Shown: positions 1-9,847, numbered from the stretch's first letter. The stretch is DNA of 64,000 bases from Dyadobacter diqingensis (GCF_024220585.1 NZ_JAMXKF010000001.1:1002033-1066032), one strand, 5' to 3'. Program-made: numbers and translations. The notes: generated from the sequence alone by a model not told the origin.

Positions 1-63
1 GGGGAATCGAACCCCTGTTTCAACCGTGAAAGGGTCGTGTCCTAACCGCTAGACGAATGGGCC
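1..63 (-). tRNA. tRNA-Glu (anticodon TTC), 3' end cut off by window edge
   Basis: Read on the minus strand, the sequence starts GGCCCATTCGTCTAGCGG and contains the anticodon stem-loop CGACC-CTTTCAC-GGTTG. The loop gives anticodon TTC, which reads Glu codons. The T arm GGGGTTCGATTCCCC closes the visible part. The layout matches bacterial tRNA-Glu arm for arm; the acceptor 3' strand lies outside the window. Confidence 0.95.
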
Positions 64-281
64 GACTGGTCTCCTACTTCGTGTGCGATTTCAGCACTTT
101 CTTTCTTTTTTCCGACTCCGTTTCCGTTATCGTGGTGCAAATATGCACGGTTGATTTTTCAATTCCAAATGTCAGATGAAAATATTTTTAAAATATTTTT
201 TACCAATCTCATTATCAGTAATTTAATTTTAAAACTTTTTTTTTAATTATTTCAGACTACCATTAAATTGCCATTACTTTT

Positions 282-289
282 TAAATTTG
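282..289 (+). promoter_or_regulatory. Putative -7 box of the M14 peptidase gene
   Basis: TAAATTTG fits the Bacteroidota -7 consensus TAnnTTTG and lies 35 bp before the start codon of the peptidase gene. No TTG is found at the usual -33 distance, so the call rests on one box. Confidence 0.35.
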
Positions 290-323
290 GGAAAGGCATA
301 CCTCTAAATTCATTCACCCTGTT

Positions 324-2813
324 ATGATCAGATATATTTGTGGTCTTCTACTCTCTTTTGTGTTCCTGAATGCAAATGCACAAAACAAAACACCCGATGA
401 TTTTCTGGGGTATCCTTTAGGCAGCAAATTTTCTTTCCACCACCGGATTCTGGATTATTATAAAACCATTGCCACCCAAAATCCAGATCGGGTGAAACTG
501 ATACAATATGGAAGTACCTATGAAGGCAGGCCTTTGATGGTTGCTATTGTCGCTTCTCCGGAAAATCTAGCCAACCTCGATAACATCCGGAATAGTCACC
601 TGAAAAATATAAAACTGCTGCCCGGAAATACGAATACCAAAACGCCGGCTATTGCCTGGCTTGGTTATAATATTCACGGCAACGAGGCTGTTTCATCCGA
701 GACGGCCATGAAAGTGCTTTATGAACTGCTCAATAAAAATAATACATCCACACAGGAAGCCTTGAAAAACACAATTGTCATTCTCGACCCATGCAGTAAC
801 CCTGATGGCCGAGAACGTTACGTTTCTTGGTATAACCGCGTACAGAATGCTGAGCCGGACATCACGCCCTTTGCTTTGGAACACGACGAACCATGGCCCG
901 GCGGTCGGTTTAACCATTATCTTTTCGATCTGAACCGCGACTGGGCATGGCAAACGCAGAAGGAAACGCAGGAACGGGTAGCTTTCTACAACCAATGGAT
1001 GCCGCATTTACACGCAGATTTTCACGAAATGGGCGCTGCCCGGAGTTATTATTTCCCACCGGCGGCTAAGCCTTATCATCAGGATATCACAAAATGGCAG
1101 CGGGAATTCAATGAGTTGCTGGGTGCCAACTGCCGCAAATATTTTGACCAGCGAAACTGGACCTATTTTTCGAAAAAGGATTATGACCTGTTTTATCCAA
1201 GTTACGGCGATACCTGGCCGACTTACAATGGAGCCATCGGTATCACGTATGAGCAGGGCGGTGGCGCACGAGGCGGATTGGCGTTATCCCGCCCCGACCA
1301 AAATGATACGCTGACGCTAAAAAGCAGAATTGAGCATCATTATGTCACCAGCATCGCTACACTTGAAACCATCTCTTCTCAAAAAGAAAAAATCGTAAGT
1401 GAGTTCATCAGCTTTTATGACAATGCCATCCAAAAACCTATCGGCGCTTATAAAACCTACCTGGTCAAGTCGCAGGGGAATGAGGAGCGAATCCGGTCAT
1501 TTGCAGAATGGCTTTCCAAACAGGGATTTGAATATGGTATCGCGGGTAAAAATTTATCACTTAAAGGTACTGAACTGACAAGCCTTTCCGAACAAAACGT
1601 TAAAGCAGATAACAATGATCTTTTAATCAGTGCTTTTCAGCCCAAATCCAATCTGCTCAAAATCCTGTTTGAATCGCAGCCTGCTTTGGAAGATTCGATC
1701 ACATATGACATCACAAGCTGGGGGCTTTCGTACCTCTATGGTTTACAATCGTATGGACTAAAAGAAAAGCTGGCCCCGGCGGCCTACCAATCGGAAAAGA
1801 TTGAAAACAACATTCCCGCGACAAAACCTTACGCCTACCTCGCACACTGGAAAAGTGTCAATGACGCCGTTTTCCTTTCCGAGCTGTTAAAAAGAAAAAT
1901 CCTTGTCCGGACATCGAACGTCCCTTTTGAAACCAATAAAACATCTTTTGAAGCAGGCACGCTGATCATTGCCAAAAAAGGTAATGGCGGTTCAAATTTT
2001 GACAGCCTTGTAACCTCACTGGCCACCAAATATCACGTTAAACTGATTCCGACCAGCACGGGCTCGGTATCCTCCGGGGTCGATTTTGGTTCGGATCAGG
2101 TTGTATCTTTGAAATCTCCGAAAATTGTTACCTTATATGGCGAAGGTATCTCAACAACTTCGCTGGGTGCGGTCTGGCATTATTTTGAGCAACAGATTAA
2201 ATATCCTTTAACGCTGGTTGCCACCTCAAAAATTGCGCAGCTTCCTTTGGATGAAGTGGATGTTCTCATTTTACCCGACGGAAATTATTCAGCCATCCTG
2301 AATGACAAAATGCTGAACGCTTTGCAGGAATGGATCAAGAAAGGCGGCAAACTGATTGCGATGGAAGACGCAAACGAAGCATTTTTGAACAAACCTGGTT
2401 TTGATATCTCCAAAAAGAATTCAGCATCCAAAAAGACTTCGGATCCGTTCAAAAAATTCGGGGATAAGGAAAGGGAAGAAAGCAGCTATTCTTCGCCAGG
2501 CAGCATGTACCAGGTATCACTGGATGCTACACATCCGCTCGCTTTCGGGTGCAGCAAGGAATATTTCAGCATTGTCAGAAATGCCTATAACATTGACTAC
2601 CTGACAGAGGGATGGAACGTAGGATACCTGTCCGAAACCGGATACAAGGCCGGATTTGTGGGCAACAAGGCTACTGAAAAGCTGAAAAACACATTAATTA
2701 TGGGTGTCCAGGAAATGGGTCAGGGACAAATCGTATACCTGATGGATGACCCGCTTTTCCGGGGAATGCTTTATAATGGTAAAATACTTTTCAGTAACGC
2801 TGTGTTTCGCTAA
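324..2813 (+). CDS. Secreted M14-family zinc carboxypeptidase-like metallopeptidase
   Basis: This 829-residue protein starts with a signal peptide (residues 1-20, ending ANAQ), so it acts in the periplasm or outside the cell. The M14 fold is shown by the zinc-binding HGNE motif at residues 118-121, the NPDGRE segment near 159-164, the substrate-carboxylate motif LNRDW near 203-207, a third zinc His in HLHADFHE near 228-234, and the catalytic Glu in ITYEQGG near 315. The C-terminal 450 residues are not peptidase. They include a glutamine-amidotransferase-like stretch (residues about 600-700) as in other large Bacteroidota M14 proteins. Family membership is clear; the substrate is unknown. The stop codon is three bases from the converging aroQ stop, with no terminator between. 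Confidence 0.9.
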   Translation: MIRYICGLLLSFVFLNANAQNKTPDDFLGYPLGSKFSFHHRILDYYKTIATQNPDRVKLIQYGSTYEGRPLMVAIVASPENLANLDNIRNSHLKNIKLLPGNTNTKTPAIAWLGYNIHGNEAVSSETAMKVLYELLNKNNTSTQEALKNTIVILDPCSNPDGRERYVSWYNRVQNAEPDITPFALEHDEPWPGGRFNHYLFDLNRDWAWQTQKETQERVAFYNQWMPHLHADFHEMGAARSYYFPPAAKPYHQDITKWQREFNELLGANCRKYFDQRNWTYFSKKDYDLFYPSYGDTWPTYNGAIGITYEQGGGARGGLALSRPDQNDTLTLKSRIEHHYVTSIATLETISSQKEKIVSEFISFYDNAIQKPIGAYKTYLVKSQGNEERIRSFAEWLSKQGFEYGIAGKNLSLKGTELTSLSEQNVKADNNDLLISAFQPKSNLLKILFESQPALEDSITYDITSWGLSYLYGLQSYGLKEKLAPAAYQSEKIENNIPATKPYAYLAHWKSVNDAVFLSELLKRKILVRTSNVPFETNKTSFEAGTLIIAKKGNGGSNFDSLVTSLATKYHVKLIPTSTGSVSSGVDFGSDQVVSLKSPKIVTLYGEGISTTSLGAVWHYFEQQIKYPLTLVATSKIAQLPLDEVDVLILPDGNYSAILNDKMLNALQEWIKKGGKLIAMEDANEAFLNKPGFDISKKNSASKKTSDPFKKFGDKEREESSYSSPGSMYQVSLDATHPLAFGCSKEYFSIVRNAYNIDYLTEGWNVGYLSETGYKAGFVGNKATEKLKNTLIMGVQEMGQGQIVYLMDDPLFRGMLYNGKILFSNAVFR

Positions 2814-2816
2814 ATT

Positions 2817-3233
2817 TTAAAGGAAATATCTGACGGCCAGTTCATAACCCTTTAACCCCAGTCCGCAGATCATGCCTTTGCAACGGTTGGTCAGAAAACT
2901 ATGGTGACGGAAAGATTCTCGCGCATGGATGTTGGAGATATGCACTTCCACGGCCGGCGTCGTCACGGCCGATAATGCATCAGCCAGCGCAATCGAAGTA
3001 TGTGAATACCCTCCCGCATTGACGATAATGCCGTCAAAAGTAAAACCCACTTCGTGGATTTTATCAATTAAGTCACCTTCGTGGTTGGATTGATAATAAT
3101 GTAATTGTGTGTTGGGAAAGTCTGCTTTCAAAGTTTTGAAATAGTCTTCAAACGTTTGACTGCCATAAACGGTTGGCTCGCGCGTGCCTAAAAGATTAAG
3201 ATTAGGACCATTGAGAATTAATATTTTTTTCAT
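2817..3233 (-). CDS. aroQ: Type II 3-dehydroquinate dehydratase
   Basis: AroQ catalyses the third step of the shikimate pathway, dehydrating 3-dehydroquinate to 3-dehydroshikimate in the cytoplasm. The 138-residue length is typical of the type II dodecameric enzyme. Visible motifs are LNGPNLNLLGTREP (residues 7-20), catalytic Tyr23, QSNHEG (48-53), NAGGYSHTS (72-80), the substrate-binding VEVHIS with His98, and the Arg105 region. I placed the start at the ATG of MKKILILNGP; an upstream in-frame ATG would add 19 residues unlike the family. It is divergent from the recombinase gene, 82 bp away. Confidence 0.96.
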   Translation of the reverse strand: MKKILILNGPNLNLLGTREPTVYGSQTFEDYFKTLKADFPNTQLHYYQSNHEGDLIDKIHEVGFTFDGIIVNAGGYSHTSIALADALSAVTTPAVEVHISNIHARESFRHHSFLTNRCKGMICGLGLKGYELAVRYFL

Positions 3234-3315
3234 ACACCAGGATCGGGCCTTACATTTACAGGATAAAACAATTTGTGAATTAACATTCACCCATCAGGAA
3301 TTCACCAGTCTGACT

Positions 3316-4212
3316 ATGTGGCAAAGCTACATCAAACATTTTAAAAATTATCTCCGTCTGGAAAGGTCATTTTCCGACAATTCTGTCCAGGCTTATGTAC
3401 GGGACACGGAAAAACTTGCTGAATATCTCGAATTAGCGGCAATAAATCTCTCTCCGGTCGACATAAAAGAAGAACATTTACTCGCATTTTTAAAATACCT
3501 GTCCGATCTGGGCTTGTCTGCTCACACCCAGGCAAGGATGCTTTCCGGCATTAAGGCGTTTTACAAATACCTCTTGCTTGAAAACGAAATTACCGAGGAT
3601 CCCACTGAATTGATTGAAGCCCCACGCTTGCCACGCAAACTTCCTGATGTACTATCGTATGAGGAAATTGAGCAAATGCTTCAATCCATCGACCATTCCA
3701 CGCCTGAAGGCACCCGCAACAGAGCGATCCTTGAAGTTTTGTACAGCTCCGGGCTTCGGGTTTCAGAGCTGATCGGCTTGCAGCTGACATTCTGTTATTT
3801 TGACATCGGATTTATCCGCATTCTGGGAAAAGGTGATAAAGTGCGGCTGGTACCCATTGGTAAAGAGGCGATTAAGTATACACAGCTTTATCTTGACCAT
3901 GTGCGAAGCGAAATTGAGGTCAAAAAAGACAGCGAAGATATTGTGTTTTTAAACCGTCGCGGCGGACAGCTTTCGCGGGTTATGGTATTCCTGATCATCA
4001 AAGATATTGCAGAGAAAGCAGGGATTTCCAAGAATGTGAGTCCACACACATTCCGGCATTCCTTTGCCACACACCTCATTGAAGGCGGCGCAAGTTTACG
4101 CGCCGTTCAGGAAATGCTCGGGCACGAATCCATTACCACGACTGAAATTTATACACACCTGGACCGTGATTATTTAAGACAAATAATCACTGAATTTCAT
4201 CCCAGATCTTAA
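3316..4212 (+). CDS. xerD: XerC/XerD-type tyrosine recombinase
   Basis: The 298-residue protein has the normal length of a chromosome-dimer-resolution recombinase. The N-terminal SAM-like domain (residues 1-90) starts with WQSYIKHFKNYLRLERS. The catalytic domain holds Arg148 (SSGLRVSEL), a Lys in GKGDK, His244 and Arg247 (SPHTFRHSF), His270 (LGHES) and nucleophile Tyr279 (EIYTHL). It would resolve dimers at dif with a partner and the FtsK translocase. The start was set at the ATG before WQSYIK; earlier in-frame codons lie inside aroQ. Nothing around it suggests a phage or integron integrase. XerC versus XerD cannot be decided from sequence alone; XerD is my preference. Confidence 0.9.
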   Translation: MWQSYIKHFKNYLRLERSFSDNSVQAYVRDTEKLAEYLELAAINLSPVDIKEEHLLAFLKYLSDLGLSAHTQARMLSGIKAFYKYLLLENEITEDPTELIEAPRLPRKLPDVLSYEEIEQMLQSIDHSTPEGTRNRAILEVLYSSGLRVSELIGLQLTFCYFDIGFIRILGKGDKVRLVPIGKEAIKYTQLYLDHVRSEIEVKKDSEDIVFLNRRGGQLSRVMVFLIIKDIAEKAGISKNVSPHTFRHSFATHLIEGGASLRAVQEMLGHESITTTEIYTHLDRDYLRQIITEFHPRS

Positions 4213-4223
4213 ATCCTACTGTC

Positions 4224-4427
4224 TTATTTGACTTCGTTCAGCAAGGAATCAAGCCCCAGTGTATCAGCTTTGGGCAAATCTCCCGGCAAAACGCGGTCAA
4301 GCTGCTTTGGTTTGTTCCACGGCGCTGTTGTCCTGCTCGCCATGTCGTAGGATATGTAGACAAAAAGCGAGACGAAAAGTATAAATACGATTATAAATAT
4401 CCGGCGGTTCCGGTTTGGCTTTTCCAT
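4224..4427 (-). CDS. Small single-pass membrane protein, unknown function
   Basis: This 67-residue protein has a basic N-terminus (MEKPNRNRRI), one hydrophobic helix at residues 10-26 and a polar tail, so the tail probably faces the periplasm. It follows sixA with only a 5-bp gap, which suggests co-transcription. I recognise no domain. The reading frame, spacing and hydrophobic pattern support a real gene. Confidence 0.65.
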   Translation of the reverse strand: MEKPNRNRRIFIIVFILFVSLFVYISYDMASRTTAPWNKPKQLDRVLPGDLPKADTLGLDSLLNEVK

Positions 4428-4432
4428 TACTA

Positions 4433-4936
4433 CTAAGACTCCCTGAGTTCTCTCGGGGAGATATATAAAACAAATTTTCCGGTTTTGGCCGAGATTTCAG
4501 CCCAGTCCAGATTTTCAAATTCAATGATCACGAGGCTGCATTTCGACATAGAATCGAGATCCTTGCCCGAAAGGTATTCAGCAAAATATGTAATGTCCGG
4601 ATTGTGTCCAAACAAAGCAACCACCTGGCTTTCGCTCGGTATCGCATTCACCACGCTCAGATAACCACGCGGGCCTCCATCGTATAAAAAGTCTTCCAAA
4701 ACAATTGACCCAGCAGGAAACTGCAGCTGATCAGCCATAATCACGGCCGTCTGGTGAGCACGTGCAGCGGCGCTGGAAACGAAACGGTCAGGATTTACCT
4801 GCTTGCTCACAAGCCATCGCCCCATCGCAGAAGCATCGGTTCTCCCTTTTCCAAGCAGTTCCCGTTCAAAATCCCGAACCATTAATTTCTGGTCTTCGGC
4901 TGCGGCATGGCGCACAAGTATCAAAGTTTTTTTCAT
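4433..4936 (-). CDS. sixA: SixA-type phosphohistidine phosphatase (histidine phosphatase superfamily)
   Basis: SixA-like enzymes remove phosphate from histidine residues of phosphorelay or PTS proteins. The 167-residue cytoplasmic protein has the RHA nucleophile motif at residues 9-11 (Arg9-His10) and the second catalytic His in LFGHNPD at residue 111. Residues 57-67 (AAARAHQTAVI) carry the conserved Arg/Thr loop seen as ARAxQTA in SixA. The length is typical. Its target is not evident. It is the first gene of a probable two-gene unit with the small membrane protein. Confidence 0.88.
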   Translation of the reverse strand: MKKTLILVRHAAAEDQKLMVRDFERELLGKGRTDASAMGRWLVSKQVNPDRFVSSAAARAHQTAVIMADQLQFPAGSIVLEDFLYDGGPRGYLSVVNAIPSESQVVALFGHNPDITYFAEYLSGKDLDSMSKCSLVIIEFENLDWAEISAKTGKFVLYISPRELRES

Positions 4937-5093
4937 TACTGTATTTTATACAAAAATAAAGAATCCGATAGAGCTTCTCTGAGGACGTGCGGTAAATAAA
5001 TAGAAAAAAAAATTGACATAGAAATTTTACCACTCATTTCGCTAAAATTACCTTCGGACATTATTTCATACACGATCTGGCATAATAAATAGT

Positions 5094-5101
5094 TAATTTT
5101 G
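5094..5101 (+). promoter_or_regulatory. Putative -7 box of sppA
   Basis: TAATTTTG is an exact TAnnTTTG match 46 bp before the chosen ATG of sppA. No TTG is found 19-21 bp upstream, so the -33 part is weak. Confidence 0.4.
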
Positions 5102-5146
5102 TTAATACCATATCTGTGAATTTTAAACTCATTGTTATATATCCGT

Positions 5147-6913
5147 ATGTTACAGTTCCTTAAGTATGTCTTCGCAACGCTGGTCGGCATTTTTATTTTC
5201 ATTTTTCTATCTCTCGTTATCCTCGCGGGTATCGGATCGGCGTTTTCGTATGACGAAAAGGTAGTCGTTGAAGACAAATCAATCCTGAAACTGGACCTGA
5301 ACAAGCCGATCCAGGAAGTTGGTGTCGAAAACCCCCTGTCAGATCTGGGTGGTCCTTTTGCCGGAAATGAAAATGTGACGGGATTGAAGGATATCATCGA
5401 AGCGTTGAAAAGCGCTCAGAATGACAGTAAAATAAAAGGAATCTACCTAAAAACAGAAGGCCCGCAAGCAGGCTGGGCAACACTGGAAGAAATCAGAAAC
5501 CAGCTTTTGGAATTCAAAAAGTCAAAGAAATTTGTCGTTACCTATGGCGAGTCTTATTCTGAAAAAGGATATTACCTGGCCTCTGTGGCTGATAAAATTT
5601 ACCTGAATCCAGCCGGTGGTATCGAGTGGAACGGGATGTCGGCCGAATACAGCTTTTTCAAAGGGACATTTGATAAACTTGAAATAAAACCGGAAGTTTT
5701 CCGCGTTGGTGAGTTCAAAAGTGCGATCGAAATGTTCTCCCGCCAGGATATGAGCGAAGCAAGCAAAAAACAATCGTCGGAACTGATCGGGGCGATTTAT
5801 GGCAACTTCCTGACCAACATTTCCACTTCCCGCAAAATCCCGGTTGACGTTTTGAAGCGTTTCGCCGATTCACTAACCATTGATAATCCACAGGCAGCAC
5901 TTTCCAACAAACTCGTGACGAACCTTGGTTACTGGGACGAATTTGAGGGAAGCATCAAAAAAGACCTGAGCATCGAGGAAGATAATAACATTGCTTACGT
6001 TGGTGTCGACAAATATCTAAAATCGGATGTAACGCCGGAAGAGGGTGATTTCAATAACCGCATTGGCATATTGGTTGCCGAAGGAGAAATTAATTCCGGT
6101 GAAGGAAGTGACGAATCGATCGGCTCAGACGACTTTGTAAAAGAACTTAAAAAAGTACGTGACAATGACAAAATCAAGGCCATTGTTATCCGTATCAATT
6201 CTCCGGGCGGAAGCGCGCTGGCATCTGACGTGATGTGGCGTGAAATTCAGCTGACGGCAAAGAAAAAACCGGTTATCGCTTCCATGTCTGACGTAGCCGC
6301 ATCGGGAGGTTATTATATGGCGATGGGTTGCGATACGATCGTGGCCCAGCCGAATACCATTACGGGCTCTATCGGCATTTTCGGGCTTATTTTTAACGTA
6401 AAAGATTTCATGAACAATAAGTTGGGCGTGACATTTGATGCCGTAAAAACCAGCCCGCACGCCGACTGGCCAACAACGACACGGGACATGACCGATTTCG
6501 AAAAATCCATGATCCAGAAAAGTGTTAATGAAGGCTATGAGTCTTTCACAAAAAAAGCAGCGGCCGGCCGGAAAATGCCTGTTGAAAAATTGAAAAGCCT
6601 TGCCCAGGGACGTGTATGGTCGGGGGTTGAAGCCAAGGCCAATGGCCTGGTCGATGTGCTGGGAGGTGTTGACGATGCGATTAAAATTGCCGCAAAAGCC
6701 GCCAAGCTAAAAGAAGGTGATTACCGAGTTCGTTATTACCCTGAAAAGAAACGTCCGATTGAGGATTTAATAGAAAAATTTGTCGGCGGATCAGAAGAAA
6801 AGGCGATGGACAAAAACCTTGGCGAACTTTCTTCTTATGTTAAAATGTACAAAAAACTCATGAACATGGGCGGCATGCAAACCAGAATGCCTTTTGAGTT
6901 GGTGATCCGATAG
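5147..6913 (+). CDS. sppA: Signal peptide peptidase SppA, 67K type
   Basis: SppA digests leftover signal peptides at the cytoplasmic membrane with a Ser-Lys dyad. This 588-residue form has two S49 domains, as in E. coli. A membrane anchor covers residues 7-32. The general base is Lys191 in GEFKSAIE, and the nucleophile is Ser386 in DVAASGGYY, after the INSPGGSALAS motif. I chose the ATG at 5147 (MLQFLKYVFATLVG) over a TTG five codons upstream because it gives the usual family N-terminus. A strong hairpin follows the stop codon. Confidence 0.94.
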   Translation: MLQFLKYVFATLVGIFIFIFLSLVILAGIGSAFSYDEKVVVEDKSILKLDLNKPIQEVGVENPLSDLGGPFAGNENVTGLKDIIEALKSAQNDSKIKGIYLKTEGPQAGWATLEEIRNQLLEFKKSKKFVVTYGESYSEKGYYLASVADKIYLNPAGGIEWNGMSAEYSFFKGTFDKLEIKPEVFRVGEFKSAIEMFSRQDMSEASKKQSSELIGAIYGNFLTNISTSRKIPVDVLKRFADSLTIDNPQAALSNKLVTNLGYWDEFEGSIKKDLSIEEDNNIAYVGVDKYLKSDVTPEEGDFNNRIGILVAEGEINSGEGSDESIGSDDFVKELKKVRDNDKIKAIVIRINSPGGSALASDVMWREIQLTAKKKPVIASMSDVAASGGYYMAMGCDTIVAQPNTITGSIGIFGLIFNVKDFMNNKLGVTFDAVKTSPHADWPTTTRDMTDFEKSMIQKSVNEGYESFTKKAAAGRKMPVEKLKSLAQGRVWSGVEAKANGLVDVLGGVDDAIKIAAKAAKLKEGDYRVRYYPEKKRPIEDLIEKFVGGSEEKAMDKNLGELSSYVKMYKKLMNMGGMQTRMPFELVIR

Positions 6914-6921
6914 TCATATAT

Positions 6922-6978
6922 AATGGTTCAACAAAAATCCCTGATCGGCAGCCGGTCAGGGATTTTTGTTGAGCCATT
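6922..6978. terminator. Bidirectional terminator between sppA and the YihY-family gene
   Basis: Arms of about 23 bp (containing TCAACAAAAATCCCTGA and its complement) flank an 11-base loop, with one mismatch near the base. The stem has A-runs on one side and T-runs on the other, so it can stop transcription from both converging genes. Confidence 0.85.
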
Positions 6979-6996
6979 ATTTCAATCCGATATCGC

Positions 6997-7914
6997 TTAA
7001 ACCGCCTTACCGGTTTCTTCATCAATTTCCTTCCTGATCACCAGAACAGCCTGCGCATTCGGAGCGATCGCGATACCGTCCAGTTTGGCATATACCTTTG
7101 TAAATTCCGCACCAAAATAGAGGATGATGGAGGAATAATATACCCAGGTAAGCAGGATAACAATGGAGGCAGAAGTGCCATAGGTAGCCCCAAGATCGGC
7201 TTTCCCGATATAAAAACTGATCACAAACTTGCCTATCAGAAAAAGTGTCGCAGTAAATCCTGCTCCTACCAGACATTCCTTCCAACGCAAATAACCATCG
7301 GGCAGAACTTTGAAAATAACAGTGAAAAGTGCCGTAATGATAGCCAACACGATCGCCAGGTTGACGATGTAAAAAAGGATCACAGAAGCTTCGGAAAAAT
7401 ATTTCGCCAGCTGCGAACTAAGCACATCCACCATGGCATTCACCCCCAGCGAAACCAGGAGCAGAAACCCGAGTGTAAGAATGATCGAAAATGAAAGCAT
7501 TCTGTTTTTCAGGTATTGCAGCCAGCCTTTCTTCGGTTTGGCCTTGATCGACCATATGTAATTGATCGAATCCTGAATCTCCGCAAAAACCCCGGTAGCT
7601 CCCAACAGCAAGGTTCCAAGCCCTATCGCCGCAGCAACACCCGATTTATTGGAAACCTGCGCATTTTTCAGGATTTCCTGCAATTGGGCGGCAGCGTTAT
7701 CCCCTACCAATCCGCGGATCTGGTCAAACAATTGTCCCTGAATGGCATCCCGCCCAAAAAACAAACTGCATACCGAAATGATCACAAGCAACATCGGCGC
7801 CAGCGAAAACACAGTGTAATACGACAGCGCCGCGCTGAGCTTAAGGCCGTTGTCATTCATAAATTCGGTAAAACTTTCGGTTAATAGTTTGAAGATGAAT
7901 TTGATTTGTTTCAT
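6997..7914 (-). CDS. YihY/BrkB-family inner membrane protein
   Basis: This 305-residue integral membrane protein has about six hydrophobic helices. The family hallmark GLKLSAALSYYTVFSLAPMLLV lies at residues 24-45. Further markers are SINYIW near 116-121, and LRWKECLVGAGFTATLF and GATYGTSASIVILLTWVYYSS in the second half. YihY/BrkB proteins were once labelled ribonuclease BN, which is considered wrong; their role is unsettled and envelope or transport functions are suggested. In-frame ATGs at 7971 and 7938 would extend the protein; I prefer MKQIKFIFKLL because the alignment-like start is there. It converges on sppA. Confidence 0.85.
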   Translation of the reverse strand: MKQIKFIFKLLTESFTEFMNDNGLKLSAALSYYTVFSLAPMLLVIISVCSLFFGRDAIQGQLFDQIRGLVGDNAAAQLQEILKNAQVSNKSGVAAAIGLGTLLLGATGVFAEIQDSINYIWSIKAKPKKGWLQYLKNRMLSFSIILTLGFLLLVSLGVNAMVDVLSSQLAKYFSEASVILFYIVNLAIVLAIITALFTVIFKVLPDGYLRWKECLVGAGFTATLFLIGKFVISFYIGKADLGATYGTSASIVILLTWVYYSSIILYFGAEFTKVYAKLDGIAIAPNAQAVLVIRKEIDEETGKAV

Positions 7915-8005
7915 AGGAGGCTCCGGTTGGATGATCATATTTGCGTGTGGTTTGGGAGCAAATATAATCATGCCAGGGAGAAGTCGATATCAATATTCTG
8001 GGTTA

Positions 8006-9847
8006 TCACCGATGTATAACTCCTAAACTTTTCTTCAGGCCGATTTTGATAAGTGTAAATAACTTATCGTCCGTTTGAATGATATTGCGCCCCCAGCTTC
8101 CTGGAATTATAAAATTGATATCTGCATAAATACTTAAATCTCCCGTTTTCAAAGTTGAGGCCCCAGCGCCCGGCAACAATAGAAATCTTGCTCCGAAGTC
8201 ACCAAACCAATAGGAATTTTTATCCTTATACTTTAGATATTGATCAAACTGTTTATGAAAATTAGTTACGTTGTCAATCAAACTAAACCAGCTCGCGTTG
8301 GCATAGACACTCATCCGTTTTTTAATAATAACCTGCTCATAACCTCCCTTGAAATGAGCAACAAAATTGTTAACGTCCGCTCCTGGTTCTAGCAGGCTAT
8401 CGGAAAGTATCTTTTTATTTAGAAGGTTCACCTCAAAATTCAGGCCTTTATGATTCAGGTAGCTATTGTTACCAAAATTACTTTTCGTTTCCCATCCAAC
8501 CGAATATTTAACCTGTACCCCAAACGAGCTAATTTCAGGAATAAAAAGTGATCGTGCGTTAACAAGGTCTTTCGGAATCGTTCCTGTAAATAATCTCGAT
8601 TCAAAACTTGTTCTTATCGTATCATTGCTTGTTGAATATGCTCCAATCACACTGATATTTAAATTCAGGCCCCTTGTCTCACCTACCAGCTGTGAAATGT
8701 TCGGTAATGCCCCAAACTCCATTTCGTTGTCCTTTTTATTCTTATTGAGTTCTTTGAAAGTTGCTTTCTGGAAATTATCCAGTTTGGTCGAGTTCGTCTT
8801 GTATCGCTGAGCAAGTGAAAGGTAAGTTTTTAGTATTGTCCGATACTCCTTATCACTCTTAGCGATTCCTAACTTTGTATGTACTTCTTTATCAATTGCA
8901 TTCAACTGTTGTTCAACCTGATTCAGTTTTTCGTTCTGATTATTAATTGATTTAGTGCTATCAAAAGAGAAACTGCTATTGACTGTGCTCAGTGCCAATT
9001 GTAATTGTTGAGATAACGATTTCAGTTTTTCATCCCTGACTTCCCTGTCTTCGATCTGATTTTTCACTTTCGTGAGAAGATCCTGATTATCCAGGGCGAT
9101 CATCTCATATTCAGTACTTATATTGGACAAGCTATCATTTATATTTCGCCTCATTTGAAGTGTATGTGTGCTATCGAACAATGTGTGCAGATTAGTAAGA
9201 ATAAATCTGTTTCTCCCAAGCTTACTCCTCAAATCCGGAATTAAGGTGCTGCCTAAAATTTTCAAAGAATCGGCTACTTTGTTTGACGAGTCCAGAGTAG
9301 CAACATTTACTTTCAAGTCAGCTATCGAGGAGTTAAGCTTTGCAATCTTTTTCATAGCAAGCGCAAGCGCATTAAAACGGCTATTCAACTCTGCCTCTTC
9401 AACTTCTCTTTTAGCCTTCGCAGCTTTTTCTTCTTTTTGTTTTTCAATTTTTTTCAGCACGTCGGCATTCGCTTTTCGCTCGCGCCGCGCGGCCAAAAAT
9501 AACGCACGCGCTTCCTTTAATTCTCTTTCTGCCTTGTCTAAGCTGTCCACCTTGGCATTTAATTTGCTTGTAATGTGGTTCAACTCTACATTAACTCTTG
9601 CCAGGCTATCGAGCGTCTGCCGTGGTTTATTAAAAGCTTCGCTTGAAAGTTGTAATTTTAGTTCAGACGCATTTTTGATAGCCTGTATCTGAGCAGGACG
9701 GACATTTAGCGTCTCTGGTGATGTGGCATTAATAACAGAAGTGGTCTCATTTTTATCCGTTGAGGGCTTTGCGGAATTCTGTAACACTTGCGCTAAGGCA
9801 CAAGGCGTTAAGGCTACTACAAATAGTAGTGAGTATAAAAGGCGCAT
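8006..9847 (-). CDS. Exported coiled-coil protein with a C-terminal beta-rich (barrel-like) domain
   Basis: I do not recognise this 613-residue protein. It has a clear signal peptide (residues 1-20, ending ALAQ). Residues about 55-360 are almost entirely charged or heptad-like helix (for example LKEARALFLAARRERKANAD), predicting long coiled coils. Residues 370-613 alternate hydrophobic and polar residues with Gly and aromatics (GFNVEVNLLNKK-like strands, YWFGDFGARFLLLPG), which resembles an outer-membrane barrel. A periplasm-spanning rod with an outer-membrane anchor is an inference. The PAS-LuxR regulator gene sits 62 bp upstream on the same strand. Confidence 0.75.
   Translation of the reverse strand: MRLLYSLLFVVALTPCALAQVLQNSAKPSTDKNETTSVINATSPETLNVRPAQIQAIKNASELKLQLSSEAFNKPRQTLDSLARVNVELNHITSKLNAKVDSLDKAERELKEARALFLAARRERKANADVLKKIEKQKEEKAAKAKREVEEAELNSRFNALALAMKKIAKLNSSIADLKVNVATLDSSNKVADSLKILGSTLIPDLRSKLGRNRFILTNLHTLFDSTHTLQMRRNINDSLSNISTEYEMIALDNQDLLTKVKNQIEDREVRDEKLKSLSQQLQLALSTVNSSFSFDSTKSINNQNEKLNQVEQQLNAIDKEVHTKLGIAKSDKEYRTILKTYLSLAQRYKTNSTKLDNFQKATFKELNKNKKDNEMEFGALPNISQLVGETRGLNLNISVIGAYSTSNDTIRTSFESRLFTGTIPKDLVNARSLFIPEISSFGVQVKYSVGWETKSNFGNNSYLNHKGLNFEVNLLNKKILSDSLLEPGADVNNFVAHFKGGYEQVIIKKRMSVYANASWFSLIDNVTNFHKQFDQYLKYKDKNSYWFGDFGARFLLLPGAGASTLKTGDLSIYADINFIIPGSWGRNIIQTDDKLFTLIKIGLKKSLGVIHR

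Noticed and set aside
3184..3315. Longer start for the XerC/D-type recombinase
   Set aside because: The extra residues lie antisense to aroQ and do not resemble the family N-terminus.
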